Shown: piece by piece, positions 23,590 through 35,330 of the stretch | How positions within the stretch are numbered: position 1 is the stretch's first letter | Layout: the number at the start of each line of letters is the position of its first letter | Assembly (NCBI GenBank): GCA_963921935.1 | Contig: OY998180.1 | Coordinates: forward strand, 212,528,744-212,592,743 | Direction: 5' to 3' | DNA length: 64,000 bases | Origin: Galeruca laticollis | Lineage: Eukaryota; Arthropoda; Insecta; Coleoptera; Chrysomelidae | Translations under genes and position numbers: made by a program | Notes under the pieces: generated by a model | Told to the model about the DNA's origin: nothing | What the model saw: only the letters and a program-made list of their open reading frames with translations | Databases searched by the model: none

Positions 23590-24055
23590 TTGTAGCCGCC
23601 GTGGTTCAATTCCCTACGAGGGGTACATGTCACCCTTGGAATATTAAATGCTAAGGGGTTCAAGTGGCACATAATTTTGATGAGCGTTTAGTTATATATC
23701 TAATGGTATTCTTATTATTTTTTGATGAGCGTTTCCGAAAAATAACGTTCTAAACTAAACTAATCTTTTCACGCTATTTTCAGCATGTATGAAGGATAAA
23801 GTATTCAATCGCAGTCTCAGATGGCGGATTACTTCTGTATATTTGCTTATGAGCGATTCGTGGTACTGATAACTCAACCCCGATTTTCTCCGCGATATCA
23901 TGTGATTTTTTAAATAATTCATCAGAAACATGCTCAATTTCTCGTCGATTAGAGAGACATGTTTCGATTATTTTTCTGAATTATTGCGGAGCCCCTGCGG
24001 GAGTATCGCACTTAGAGAATGACTGTTCTAGGGAATTGAACCCCGAGGGCTACAA
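23590..24055. mobile_element. Small element with 27-bp inverted ends containing a B-box-like motif
   Basis: 23590-23616 and the reverse complement of 24029-24055 agree at 24 of 27 positions (TTGTAGCC, 5 variable bases, then GGTTCAATTCCCTA). The GGTTCAATTCC core also fits a polymerase III B box, so the ends could be two opposed tRNA-SINE pieces; I see no A box upstream. The 466-bp interior has no recognisable coding. No target duplication is obvious. Confidence 0.4.
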
Positions 24056-24224
24056 GGATTCATTTAAACTGTCCTAAAAAATTCACATGTTTTTTGATTT
24101 CCCATATTATTTACTGGAAGGAACATGTTAAGGGTGGGAAGCTTTAAATTTTTTTTTTATTTCGACAGAAAGTCGCATCAACCGTAGTAGGTTATTAGCG
24201 ACGGTACAAAAGATAATAACATAA

Positions 24225-27200
24225 TTACACTGAATTATACATATTAATTAATTTTAAAAATATTATTAGTTTATCATAATTATTATCCTGAAATAAGGCT
24301 GGAAATGTGTTGGGTAGTTTACAAATGCTTCTTTTATTATAGTATTTAGGACATTCTGTGAGGATATGTTTCACTGTTACATGTACATTACAGAGATCAC
24401 ATACTGGATGCTCTTCACGTTTTATTAGGTAAGTGTGAGTTAGTCTAGTATGCCCCGACCGTAGACGTGAAATAATCACTTGGTGTTGTCTGTTGTTAGA
24501 AAATGGAAACCACTTTTTATATAGAGGTTTAATTTCACGAAGTTTTGAGTCACTTTCAGTCCACTGAAATTGCCACAAAGCGATCACTTTCCTATTTAAT
24601 ACGCACATTAGATCCGAACTAACCACCTTTGAAATCGATACCGCACTTTCATCTGTGATGGAATTACGAGCACATCTGTCCGCTCCTTCATTTCCACGAA
24701 TACCAATATGGGATGGGATCCATATAAAGATGACATCATTGTTTCGTTCTCTGGCAACGTAGAGTTCTTTCTTAATGAGATGAACCAAAGGATGTTTAGA
24801 ATAAAACGTTTGTATCGAGTGTAAGGAAGTAAGGGAGTCTGTAAGGACAAGGAAAGAGTTGTGTGGCTGCTTTCGTTGATATGTGTTAAAGCTTGATATA
24901 TAGCGAATAGTTCTGCCGAGAGGATATTTGTGTAGCATGGAAGTTTATATAGGAGTTTCTGCGAATCAGTTACTACAGCTGCTCCTACGCCTATGGTCGA
25001 TTTCGAGGCATCTGTATATATCTTTTGGTAATTTGGATACTTTCCCAAAGTGTCGAACAGCTTGGCTTTTATAACAGTTGGGTTTGTATTTTGTTTATCA
25101 TGTTTAGTTAAGCTTTTGTCGCAATTTGGTTTCTTTACCATCCAGGGTTCTATGTTATAATAAGTGGCAATTGGGTAAACCTTTGGTAGACGAAAGTCAA
25201 TTTCTTGAAAGTATGTTCTAATTCTCTCGTAAAACGGTTTTGGTGTCCTCGATTTCCCAGTAAAAAATCCTTCTAATTTATTTGAGTGTGTGTACTGATA
25301 AGTTGGATTTGACATATTGGCAAGAATAGTAACTGCATAATTGCTGCTAAGAAATTTTCGCCTTGGGCTTAAGGCTGGTTCTCCTAATTCCCACTGTAGA
25401 CTTTTTACCGGTGTAGTTCTAAAAGCTCCAAGTATAATCCGGAAAGCGGAATTTTGGATTATTTCGAGTTGGTCGGTGTCAGTTTTGTTTGCTGTATCAT
25501 ATGCTATAGAGCCATAGTCCAATACTGATCTGATGAGAGATTTATACAGTAACAATAAAGTTGGTCCATCAGCACCCCATTTCTGGTTAGCTACCACTTT
25601 TAAAATGTTTAATCTCTTTTGGCATTCTAAGGCTAGATTGTTGATGTGTATTTTCCAATTTAATTTGCTGTGCATACCTAAAAATTTTACAGAAGGTAGG
25701 ATCTTTAGATTTTCGCCATGTAGTATCAAGTTAGGTTGAAATAGTTCATTTGTTTTGCTAAATAACATGCAGTGAGTTTTGGAGGTTGAAAAACGAACTC
25801 CTGTTTGCGAACACCAAATTTCCAGGTTTGTAAGAAAATCTTGGAGAAAATTATTCATTGTGGTCATATTTGTACCTTTTAAGAAAACAACTAGATCGTC
25901 AGCGTATATTCTTGCTCTAAGGGGTGCTTTTATATTCTCCAAGGTGCTATTCAAGGCTACAATAAATAATGTTGGGCTTATTACGGAGCCTTGCGGTGTC
26001 CCATTCTCTTGTAATTTATTTTTAGATATCTGTGTATTTGTTCTGACAACAAAAGTTCTTTTTTGGAGGAAGTTTTTGATAAAAGCTAAGCAGTGGCCTT
26101 TTATGCTCCATTCACTCAACGTTCTCAATATATGATATCTCCACACCGTGTCGAATGCCCAGTTAATATCGAAAAATATGGCCATGCACGTCTGGTTCAA
26201 TGCGAAACCCTCATGAATAAAGCTTTCTAATTCAACAATGTTATCTAAAGTTGATCTATGTTTTCTGAAGCCACTTTTTTCCGGGATCAGAAGGTTTCTG
26301 CTTTCAAGTGTCCATAAAAGTCGTTTGTTAATAATTTTCTCGAGTAGCTTGCACATTGAACAAGTTAGTGAGATAGGTCTATAAGATGCAGCGATTGCTT
26401 TAGGTTTTCTAGGCTTTAGTATTGGTATGACAATAGCTTCACCCCATTTTTTTGGAAAGAGGTGTTTAGTCCAGATTTTATTGTATAGGTGTAACAAGTA
26501 ATCTTTGGAATTTTGAGGTAAGTGCTTCAAGAATACTACAGGAATGTCATCTGGTCCTCCGTATGTATCTTTTAAGTCTTCTAGTGCTTCAGTTAATTCA
26601 TTTTCAATTATATTATGATTTAATGGATCGAGTATGTCAAAAATTTCAATATCATTTGCTTCCTGTGAGACTTTTTTGGTAATAAAGGCGTTATCATAAT
26701 TATTGTTGTTGGAGTGACTAGCATATGAATCAGAGAGTATATCTGCAATATGTTTGTCGTCTGTAACCGTTATTCCATTGAGATCTAGAGATGTTATTTT
26801 TTGAATGGAGCTTTTACCAGAAATCTTCTTGATTTTTTTTCATACATCTGATATTGGAGTGGATCTATTAATTGAAGATACAAATTGTCTCCATGATTCC
26901 TTTTTTGCAGTTTTTATCATGTGTCTAGAAATTGCTCTTAGTCGTTTGAATTCAACGAGGTTTTCTGTGGTTTTGTGTCTTTTGTAAACGTTGAAGGCAT
27001 GCTTACTAGTTTTTATGGCGTCTTCGAATGTTTTACTCCACCATGGAACTGGAATTCTATCTGTAACAAGCTTTGTTCTACCAATACTAGATTCTGCGGC
27101 AGATATGATAATATTTTCAAGATTTCTTAAATCCTTATCAATATTCTCGGTCGTAGTAAGGTTTTCTATTTTCTTTTGAATATTTTCAGAAAAGGCATCC

Positions 27201-27910
27201 CAGTTTGCATTCTTTAATCTCCAAATGTAAGATGGTGAAGTAGTTTTAGTTTCGAAATTGGTATTTCGTATAATAATCGGGTAATGATCACTATCATATA
27301 AGTAAGGATCTACTTCCCAAGATACCGATAACGAGATCGTAGGATCACTAAAGGATAGATCTATAGCGGATGATTCTCCTGTTGCAGAATTTAAGCGAGT
27401 TTTAGTACCATCATTTAATATATTAAAATTAAAATGGTCAATAACATTCGCAATTGTTCGACCTCGATTATCATTATAATCGGAGCCCCAAAATATATGG
27501 TGACCATTAAAATCACCTAAAATTAATCTTGGTGTTGGTATTTGATTAATAACATCACAAATATCTTGCATGTCCAATGGACCTGCCGGTAGGTACATAT
27601 TACATATGTGTATTGGGTGCGAGCTCCTAATTTTTGCGGCAACGACTTCCAGGTTGGAATTAATCGGAATAATTTCTGCTTCTAATGTGTTCGATACATA
27701 AATCGCAACTCCGCCACTGACATGTTGACGATTTGTTCTGTTCCTAAAGAAGCACTGATAACTTTTTAGTGAATGATAATGATCTAATTTAAAATGTGTC
27801 TCTTGAAGGCATAAAATGTCAGGAAGGTGTTCTGATAAGATTTTTTGTAGCATAGGTAGACGCTCGTAGTATCCATTCAGGTTCCACTGAATTATTGATT
27901 TAAATAGCAT
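24225..27910 (-). pseudogene. I-clade LINE ORF2: APE endonuclease, RT, RNase H, C-terminal finger
   Basis: 27910-26843 is the endonuclease (IIQWNLNGY, CLQETHFK, LILGDFNGHHIFWGS, YDSDHYPI; Asn, Glu, Asp and His all present). In the same frame a TGA at 26840-26842 replaces what should be a Trp codon (ISDV-stop-KKIKK). RT follows from about 26530: SYRPISLTCSMCKLLEK, KSGFRKHRSTLDN, FFDINWAFDTVW, GTPQGSVISPTLF, RIYADDLVVFL (intact catalytic pair). RNase H starts near 25020 (YTDASKSTIGVG, LSAELFAIYQAL). A frameshift near 24860-24890 moves the rest (LTDSLTSL, WIPSHIGIRGNEGADRCA) into the frame 24938-24225, which ends with CDLCNVHVTVKHILTECP, the Cys/His tail of the family. All RNase H acidic residues are readable. 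ORF1 lies just upstream with a 42-bp gap. Confidence 0.9.
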
Positions 27911-27952
27911 TGGATTGAAAATAAATAATAATAAATAAATGAAAGTGGAGTT

Positions 27953-29257
27953 CTATTCATGGAAGGATGAGTCACTTTCTGTAGCCATCGATTCATAATT
28001 GATTTCGTCTCCTAGGTGTCTGTATATGTTTTGTTTAAGTTTAGTGATACGGCTTTTAATTCGTCTTTCTGTAAGCAGAGGGTAAATTTTGTTTAACATG
28101 ATCACTAGAGACCCATAGTCAGTTGTGTAGTCCTTAACTACTTCAAGGGCATTATGAGAGCCAAGAGTATTTTCAAATAGGTCTACAAGTTGGTCGTAGT
28201 TTAATGACAGTCCTTCAGAATTGTTTGTTATAAATGCTTTGGCTGGTTGAAGTAAAATTTTTACAGGAATTGCTGGTACCACTTCTGAGGTTGTCTTAAC
28301 TTTTTTTATTGTTTTTTTAAGATGATTAGGTTTTTGGAAAATTGATTCTGAGCTTGTTTCTTCTATAGTGGGGATCTCAGATGGAGTATTGGTTGCTGAT
28401 GGAATTGGTGTGTTGGGATTGTTGATCGCTCCAATGGTGGAGGGTTTTATTATATCGATAATAGGACTAGGTGTGCAATTTGTGGCGTTATTTGTTGATA
28501 ATGTAGGTGCAGGAGTTGTTTCAGTCTGTTGTTGAGTTAAATTAGCAGTGTGCTGCAAGATTTCCTGTCTGGCGACATTTGAAACAAGTCATTCCGTCTT
28601 GTGCTACAAATACTCTGTATGATGTATTATCATGATTGATCAATATAGAATCAGGAGTTTGGATATTGTGAGGCGTAACGAAAATATGTCTTCTAAAACT
28701 AAGAATATGACTAAATTCCGGAAGAGCTGTACTGATTCTTAGTGCTGACATAGGTGAAATTGGATTTAAACCTATATTTTGTAATTCATTTATTAAAAGT
28801 TCATTCGGTATGGTAGGACATACATTCGATAATGCAAGTCTTTCTGCTGGTGTAACAAGTTTTCTGGTCTTAAGTATTTCACCATTTACCGTTATTTCTC
28901 CAATATCATCGAGGAATTTATTGACTATATTTTTGTCGGCTAAATATACGCAGATCTAGTTATTTTAGAGATATGTGTGATATGTTTTGGTTGTATAACA
29001 GTTCCCAAAGGAATTAAATAGTCTTGAATAGGAATTCCTTCTAATGCGTTAAAAATAATAGCTTGTTCTTTATTAGGATATCTTGTTTGTTTCGCAACGT
29101 TAGAATAGGATTTTGTTTGGTTGGATAGGATTTGAGAAGAGGAATATAATGGTATGTTATTGATCATTGTGTTGTTGGTATTGGAATGTGTTGGTAGTTG
29201 ATCAGTTTCAGAGCTCCTGTAGTCAGAAATGGTCTGCGTGGGAATTAACAGTGGCAT
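27953..29257 (-). pseudogene. I-clade LINE ORF1 (gag-like nucleic acid-binding protein)
   Basis: Three frames make up one ORF1. 29257-28940 starts MPLLIPTQTISDY and ends at a stop. Reading resumes past about 28950 (NKFLDDIGEITVNGEI, LRISTALPEF, FRRHIFVTPHN) to a zinc knuckle, CFKCRQTGNLAAHC, near 28570, where the knuckle His is replaced by Asn (GN for GH). Then 28558-27953 gives a Thr/Pro/Asn-rich linker and a helical C-terminus (LFENTLGSHNALEVV, IYPLLTERRIKSR). It should package element RNA; here it is broken by at least two frame changes. The C-terminal block helped identify gag in the copy at 8.8-9.45 kb. Confidence 0.8.
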
Positions 29258-29540
29258 ATTAGAATCTGTTTAATTGATTATACTAGGTCGTATTGGGCAG
29301 GTTTGACCCTGTCTATCCCAGGACCTAGGTACGGAAAAAACCTTGACTTGATATTTACTTCGTATTTTAAGTTTATACTAATGGTAAATTTCTTATTTTC
29401 TTCGAGAAAAATCTTAAATTTTGGGTACTTACAGGTGAACAATAGGAATAGAAACTACTCTGTGTTTTTACTAGAAAATTAACAAAATATAAGAGCGAGG
29501 TTAAAACAACTTGTTATATTATTTGCCAGAACCGGACTCC

Positions 29541-31217
29541 AGCTTTAAAATTGATACCTCTTATATTTGATTTACATTCACATCATTTATTTTTGTAGGA
29601 AACTTTTCTGAATCCTAAACTCACTTTGCTCATATTTCATGCGCAATTAAAAATATCAGTCAGAAAGTTTACGTCATCTATCAAAGTTATTGAATGAAAA
29701 TATTGAAATAAACCCCCTTTTTTCCAAGTGATAATTACGGTAGATTTCAATTTGACTGCCTCATCATGAAAGTTCAGGAAAAAGTCTCTGATGGAGGGTG
29801 TTTCACGATTGAATGAACGGACAATTATTCCAAAATCAATATACTTTTACACAATATTAATATGCTGTATGAAGGGACGTACCGATTTATTAAAATAGAA
29901 AACGTTTTCATTGGATAAAAACTGAAATTCGTAATCAACTTATAATTAATCGGATCAAATACTATTTATAAATAATACTTTGCAATTCGAAAACTATTTG
30001 GTAAAGTGAAACAAAAATCGAAAGGAAGATCCAAATAGAAGAGTAATTATTTCTACATTGTTGACAGAAGTGGTAAAACATGACTGCGCTGACTCCAACA
30101 CAAGTGGAGCCAGAGGTAGATGACGTGGCAGAAAGGATTACAGGCAATAATATAGAATAATTATAATTCACCAACTAATCAATAAGGTAGACGAGATGTC
30201 AGTACGTGAGTGATAATTGTGTTGGATCCGGAGTAAAAAATAATACAAAGGGACCCAAATAAAACAGTATGGGGTTCAAGAAAGATTGAAACGAAACAGG
30301 AAATATGAGACTACAGAATAATCAATTCGATTACACCCACTATAGAACAGCTTACAGACAATGGATAAATAAGTTTAGCCCACCAATACAGACAGAATAG
30401 GCTCATATCAAGATGTATTAAAAAAATGTTTAATTCATAAAATATTTGTCCAAAGGAACACAAATATATCGATTTAAATTTATTATAACCAATTTTGTGC
30501 TTTTACACTTTATTTAAAATCACCAAAACCTCTTTTTAACTAACTAAGAAGTTGCTATTTAGTCGTTAACCTTAAACAAATCTTGGAATATATCTTTTAA
30601 AATTTATTGCTTAGGTCTTATAATCACCATATCCGTTAGAGGTTTGTTACAAGTTATATGACGCCTCGACAGCTTTTTTGACTTGTCATGAAAAGTTTAA
30701 TTTAGAATTGAAGATTTTTAGTTTTTGAAGCATCAAAAAAATATTTATTCGTTGTCTATTAGGGTAATTACTGAAAATGTAGTGACTTCTTAAAAACATT
30801 GTCAACATTCCTATTGTTATAAAAATTAGATAGGATCTGTAAAATATAGAATTAAATTCAATATTTTTCATAGTTACTATACAAATCCACAATCTTTGGA
30901 ATTGTCACAATAAATTTACATTATCAACCTATTCGTGCCAATTATCTGTTATTGAATATTCATGATTATTTTTCTCTTTACGCTAATAACGAAACACCAG
31001 ATTTAATAGTATCCCCATGTATTTTAAAAATCCGTAAACGTGCCAATCAGCAATCGAAATGAAGTTGGGGAAAATCCCAACAGTCGCTGTAGACTACATG
31101 TGCATACAAATTTTTCGTTAATAACTACATACCCTATGTGGAAAAATGTTTGGATTTGACTGTTTTTCAACAGAATAATAAAAATGTACAATGTTACTGC
31201 ACATCAGAATATATACC
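29541..31217. other. Non-coding, AT-rich
   Basis: About 1.7 kb with no recognisable gene. The frames at 29962-30174 and 30686-30892 have no motif. Confidence 0.45.
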
Positions 31218-31219
31218 TA

Positions 31220-31245
31220 CTCAGTGACATAGAAGCACCCAGTAA
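31220..31245 (+). repeat. Orphan Tc1-family terminal repeat
   Basis: CTCAGTGACATAGAAGCACC follows a TA at 31218-31219 and resembles the left end of the Tc1-like transposon at 34037 (CTCAGTAACATAGAAACCC). No partner end was found nearby, so it is probably a solo or truncated end. Confidence 0.45.
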
Positions 31246-31499
31246 ATATAATTACATATTATAAATCGCCACTTTAGATTATGTTATTCTGAAAAGATAA
31301 GTAACGCCTATATTAAGATCATTAGGGGAAGTGTGCTCAACATGAACAAAGACAAATCAGTGGTGAGAAGTGTGTGTTTTTCAAAACCAAAATATTGTCG
31401 TACCAATTGCTATATTGATAAATTATTATTAAACATTATTTTTTATTCTTTTAGACACACAGAAACCTTGTAAATGGAAAAATGCTATCTATTAATGGA

Positions 31500-32820
31500 G
31501 ATTTCAAACATTTTGTTGTTTGTGACATGCTAAATTGCCAAATTGTCAGTGCAGTATCCATTAATAAACCGCATTCCGAATAAAATATATATTGGCAGTA
31601 GTGTGCAGTACTGATTTTCATATAAAATAAGATGGGTAAGAACACTTCCCACTCTATTATTTTTAATAAAATCACTCCTTTTTCTTGATTTCTGGTGCAT
31701 TCTAATAGTAAAATATTTCGTCAATATTAACTTAATTGAGGAAATTTGAAAATTATCTAAAAATTCAGAATCATATACATGATCTCCAAATTGGCGAACT
31801 GTTTTATCAGTTAGATCTAAAACGGTTTTATTTATAATGATCTCTATTAAATTTTTATATTTTGGATAAAATATACGATATCCCATTTAGCGAATAGTGC
31901 GCTCTCCATATACTGGTTACAAATGAAGAAGCTTTTATTAGTTGCCAAAAGTAATAAGGATGTTGCTTTCCTACTTTCCAGAAGAGCTTAGTATTTACCA
32001 CATGTTATGCATTTTTTCAAATATTTAATCACAAACCTGAAATAAATATGATTACATCTTGTATTAATGACGATATTTCCTTCATTTCCTAGAGAAAAAG
32101 TCATGATTATCTTAATCCTCGCACAGTTTTTTGTATATCTTCTTTATCATTGTTAGTAGTGAGCTTTTTAGTAAATACATGTAAAATTGTAAAATCAAAG
32201 TATTGTCTAGAGTATCCGCTACTCTAACTTCTATTGATGCAAGGAGTTTTTTGTAAGTAGATTGGAATCGACTACAACTAGGATTGTTATTAAAGTTATG
32301 CATGCTTCTTACAGAGCTGAACAATGTTTCCAGTTGATCCTGAGTAAATTTGTAGCCAAAAAAAAAATTCAATTTTCCCGAGTTTCATAAATACATTTGA
32401 AACTTTCTGTTCCTTCTAAAATCCCTATAAAATCATTTTTTCTATAACTGTTTCATCCCTCAAAGTCAAATTTAAAATATAATTTTTCATTTCAATGAAT
32501 TTTTGTAAGAATGTGGTTTCTGTTTCAGACGAAAATACTCTTATAAAAGTAACTAGCAAACTTCCTTCTGGAAATACGGATATCAAAAACATCATTAAAA
32601 ATTAAACAAAAACCGGCTGTATCTTCTGCTCCTGTGAAACTGTTCGAACTCAAGTCCTCCTCCAAGAATAATAAATGATCATGCACACTGTTGCTAAATG
32701 TTTGGATTGCAATTTTTACCCTCATTTTCTCTTTAGTATACTGCATATGATGTCTTTTGATCCTTGGAACAGCACTTATACCTTCAGTATATTGACTAGC
32801 TCGTCGAGATACTGCCAATT
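31500..32820 (-). pseudogene. P-element/THAP9-like transposase, C-terminal two thirds, decayed
   Basis: Minus-strand frames in order. 32818-32525 reads HHMQYTKEKMRVKIAIQTFSN, then LFLEEDLSS, SFTGAEDTAGFCLIFNDVFD (family: EKMRVKLAxQxxSxSVAxAL, then TxxFIxxxDxLFDxLN). 32372-32112 reads GYKFTQDQLETLFSSVRS and FNNNPSCSRFQSTYKKLL, the most characteristic P/THAP9 block. About 32080-31990 reads IQDVIIFISG, FVIKYLKKCITC (family: YIAGFVxRKLxKxxxC). 31886-31530 reads FLDNFQISSIKLILTKYFTIR and VGSVLTHLILYENQ, the C-terminus. Frames change between blocks and stops occur. The N-terminal THAP finger was not found. Either a dead P-type transposon or a dead host THAP9-like gene; no terminal repeats were identified. 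Confidence 0.7.
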
Positions 32821-34030
32821 TATCGTTTTATCGTTTTATTGTTTTTGGTTTCTAAAATTTAAAAATCTCCCAAACAGTTACGAACTAATTTCATCATTTG
32901 ACAAATACCCAGGATAATAAATATTTTATGTTTAGTAATAGGATGTCAAAAGTTAATTTGAAATATTCACAAATGAATAAAATTCTTGAAATCGGCAATC
33001 AACTACTGATGTGATGCCTATAAGTCGGGATCTTTGTTTATATGCCTATGAAATGGTAAACATTCTTCAACGTTGCTCCTATCCTCCTATACCCTCAAAC
33101 TTAGCACTTATTCGTCCGATACATGTACAATACTAACTTAAATCACTTTTGCAATGGTGGGAAAAATACACCCAATTGAATGAATTTGTTCGAAATAACA
33201 TCGCTCGGGATTCTATCGGATATGTCCGGTAAAATCCAGCGCGCGTGTATTTAATTTGACCAATAGAATGCAAACCAACGTAAATATTTATCTTCCCCTA
33301 CGTAGTTATGGAATGGAGGAGATGTTGGTTATAAACAATTAGCCCTGGTTGTGCATCTTTTCAGCGATATATAATCTAAGATCGCCACATATTACAGCTC
33401 ATACACCCTTTAAGATATATATTTGGGATCGAACTTTTACTATAGAAAGAATGAATTTGTATTAATCATTTTTGATAATTAAAATGATTATGTATTAGGG
33501 TCACTATTTATATATTGAGAACTGGCCAGGTGACATACTATGTCTTACTATCTTAAGGTTTGACAGTATGCATACTCAAAACGTTTTGACGTTTGAGAAA
33601 TACTTGTGTTGTTTACAGTAAGCTTAACTAAAGAACAGTGCATTATTCATGCTATGTTTAATTTGCTTCGTGCTTCTCAACCTTTGGACGATAGTGTACA
33701 TACATAAAGATTTTTCAATAAGATCTTCACTTCAAATTAACTTCAAAGGTAAAGATCTTAACGAAATACAACTTTTGGAGCTGTCAATTGGGAACCTTTG
33801 ATGTGAAATCTTGTAATTTTTAGTTTTTGGAGATATCGGACTACACCAACTCTGTACTAATAAGTTGTAAATGCATGAAACCAATTGGTTCATTGATAGT
33901 TTTAATTGAAGAGATTGTGACGCTTTTTATGAGCTTTTTCTCACATCCTCTGATTGAGTGTAATTCAATGCCAGTGGATGCACCAGTTTTTGAAGTATTT
34001 GTTTCTAATGTAAAGGACTATCTCTATGTA
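32821..34030. other. Non-coding
   Basis: No gene recognised. The 124-codon frame at 33827-34201 (+) runs across the Tc1 left terminal repeat and has no family motif, so I do not call it. Confidence 0.45.
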
Positions 34031-34036
34031 TATATA

Positions 34037-35328
34037 CTCAGTAACATAGAAACCCGAACACACACTAAACATTATTTAATTTCAAAAATATTTCATGTAC
34101 ATATTTATCGTAAAACTCTTAATACAAGATTAGAAATTGAGCGCTATCAGTTGAACATTCCTGTTTTTATTCAAGTGGTTTTAAACGTTGCTTTACATTA
34201 ATTGACAAGTATTAATCATGCCTAGAGTGCGAAGAAATGCAAATTATTGGCAGCGAACTGAGTTCGAGAGAGGTCGAATTGTTGATCTCCGTGAAGCTGG
34301 GCTATCGTTTCGAGAAATTGCTGTTAGAATAAACAGGAGAGTAGATACTGTTGTCAGATGTAAACAGGCATGGCACCAAGGCCGAACACGAAGACCCAGA
34401 GGCACAGGACGAGTGAGCAGGACAACAGATGGCCAAGATCGTCGTTTAAGGTTACTGACTCTAAGAGATCGTTTCTCATCGGCAAGGGCAATAGAAGCTC
34501 AGTAGTTTGCAGAGCATGGAAGGATCCTTGGAATGCAAAGTGTTTATAGACGGATAAGGAGGTTTGGACTTTTTTCATACCGACTTGGCGTTACCTTAAA
34601 CTCTGGAACATCGAAGAAATTGATTAGTATGGAATCAAGAATGGAACAATATCGTCTTCAGTGAAGAGTCAAGGTTCTACCTAGACATACATGATGGTCG
34701 AGCGAGGGTGACGAACATCGTAATCCTCAATGTTTTGTTGAGCGGCATTCACATCCCACTCTTAGAGTTATGATATGAGGCCATGGCTTATGGTTCAAGG
34801 TCACCTTTGGTCCTCATCAGGGGCAATATGAATACACATCGATAGATTCAAGAAATATTGGAACCTCATTTGGTTCCTTACCTCAGGACACTTCTAAATC
34901 CAACTTTTCAGCAAGATAACACTGGACCACATATAGCCAGACAAACCGAGGACTACTTTCACCTGGCTCAAATTCATCTCCTACTTTGGCCCCCAATATC
35001 CACGGCTTTGTCCCTAATTGAACATGTGGGGGACATAATTGGTAGAAGGTTAAGAAATTTACAGCGACCTCCTTAAACTCTTGGCTCTTCAACATGATAT
35101 AGAAGTGGCATGCACAGGATATTGATCACCTGATTATGACTATAACTAGAGGCATTAGGGCATGTGTCAGAAATCGTGGAGCTTCAACCCATTATTAAAG
35201 TTGGTGAGCAGACACTGATTGTAGTGAAATTTTGATCATTTACAAATTACGAACTGCTTGATATGCATGCCAAATATTACCGAAATAAAATAATATTTAC
35301 TGAGTGTTCTGTTTTATATATCACTGAG
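34037..35328 (+). mobile_element. Complete Tc1-like DNA transposon (1.29 kb) with TIRs and TA duplication
   Basis: Imperfect terminal inverted repeats lie at 34037-34061 and 35304-35328 (CTCAGTAACATAGAAACC on the left, CTCAGTGATATATAAAAC as the reverse of the right). TA flanks both ends (34035-34036 and 35329-35330), as expected for Tc1/mariner insertion. The 1.29-kb length is typical. The interior encodes a single broken transposase on the plus strand. Confidence 0.8.
34218..35190 (+). pseudogene. Tc1-like transposase, broken
   Basis: 34218-34505 is the N-terminal paired helix-turn-helix region (RIVDLREAGLSFREIAVRIN, then GRTRRPRGTGRVSRTTDGQD), ending in a TAG. Translation continues in shifted frames. 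IVFSEESRFYLDIHDG near 34650-34700 is the first catalytic block, where FSDESRF is usual, so the first Asp has become Glu. 34858-35076 reads FQQDNTGPHIARQTEDYF and LSLIEHVGDIIGRRL; the Asp and Glu there are 34 residues apart, the DD34E spacing. The usual Pro-Asp before SPIEH is damaged (ISTALSLIEH). It acts, in live copies, to cut and join element ends at TA; this copy cannot. Confidence 0.85.
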
Positions 35329-35330
35329 TA

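Larger units (their letters stand above)
24149..29540 (-). mobile_element. Nearly full-length I-clade LINE (about 5.4 kb)
   Basis: Minus-strand element with ORF1 (gag), ORF2 (endonuclease-RT-RNase H), a short 3' UTR and an A-rich end (a T run at about 24149-24159 on the plus strand, just after AAATAAA-like sequence). AGCTTTAAA occurs on both sides (24140-24148 and 29541-29549), a candidate target-site duplication. If real, it sets the element at about 5.39 kb, close to the usual length of insect I elements. The 5' end beyond ORF1 (29258-29540) is assigned only by that duplication. ORF2 carries one nonsense codon and one frameshift, so the copy is dead but not old. Confidence 0.75.

Noticed and set aside
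23590..23616. tRNA gene called from the B-box-like GGTTCAATTCC
   Set aside because: No A box, acceptor stem or anticodon arm can be drawn around it.
31980..32110. Intron in the P-type transposase, because TTATTTCAG looks like an acceptor
   Set aside because: The coding block IQDVIIFISG reads through that site into FVIKYLKKC with only a frame slip, so it is exon sequence.
33827..34201. 124-codon frame upstream of the Tc1 transposase
   Set aside because: It crosses the Tc1 left terminal repeat and has no recognisable domain; it ends before the transposase start.
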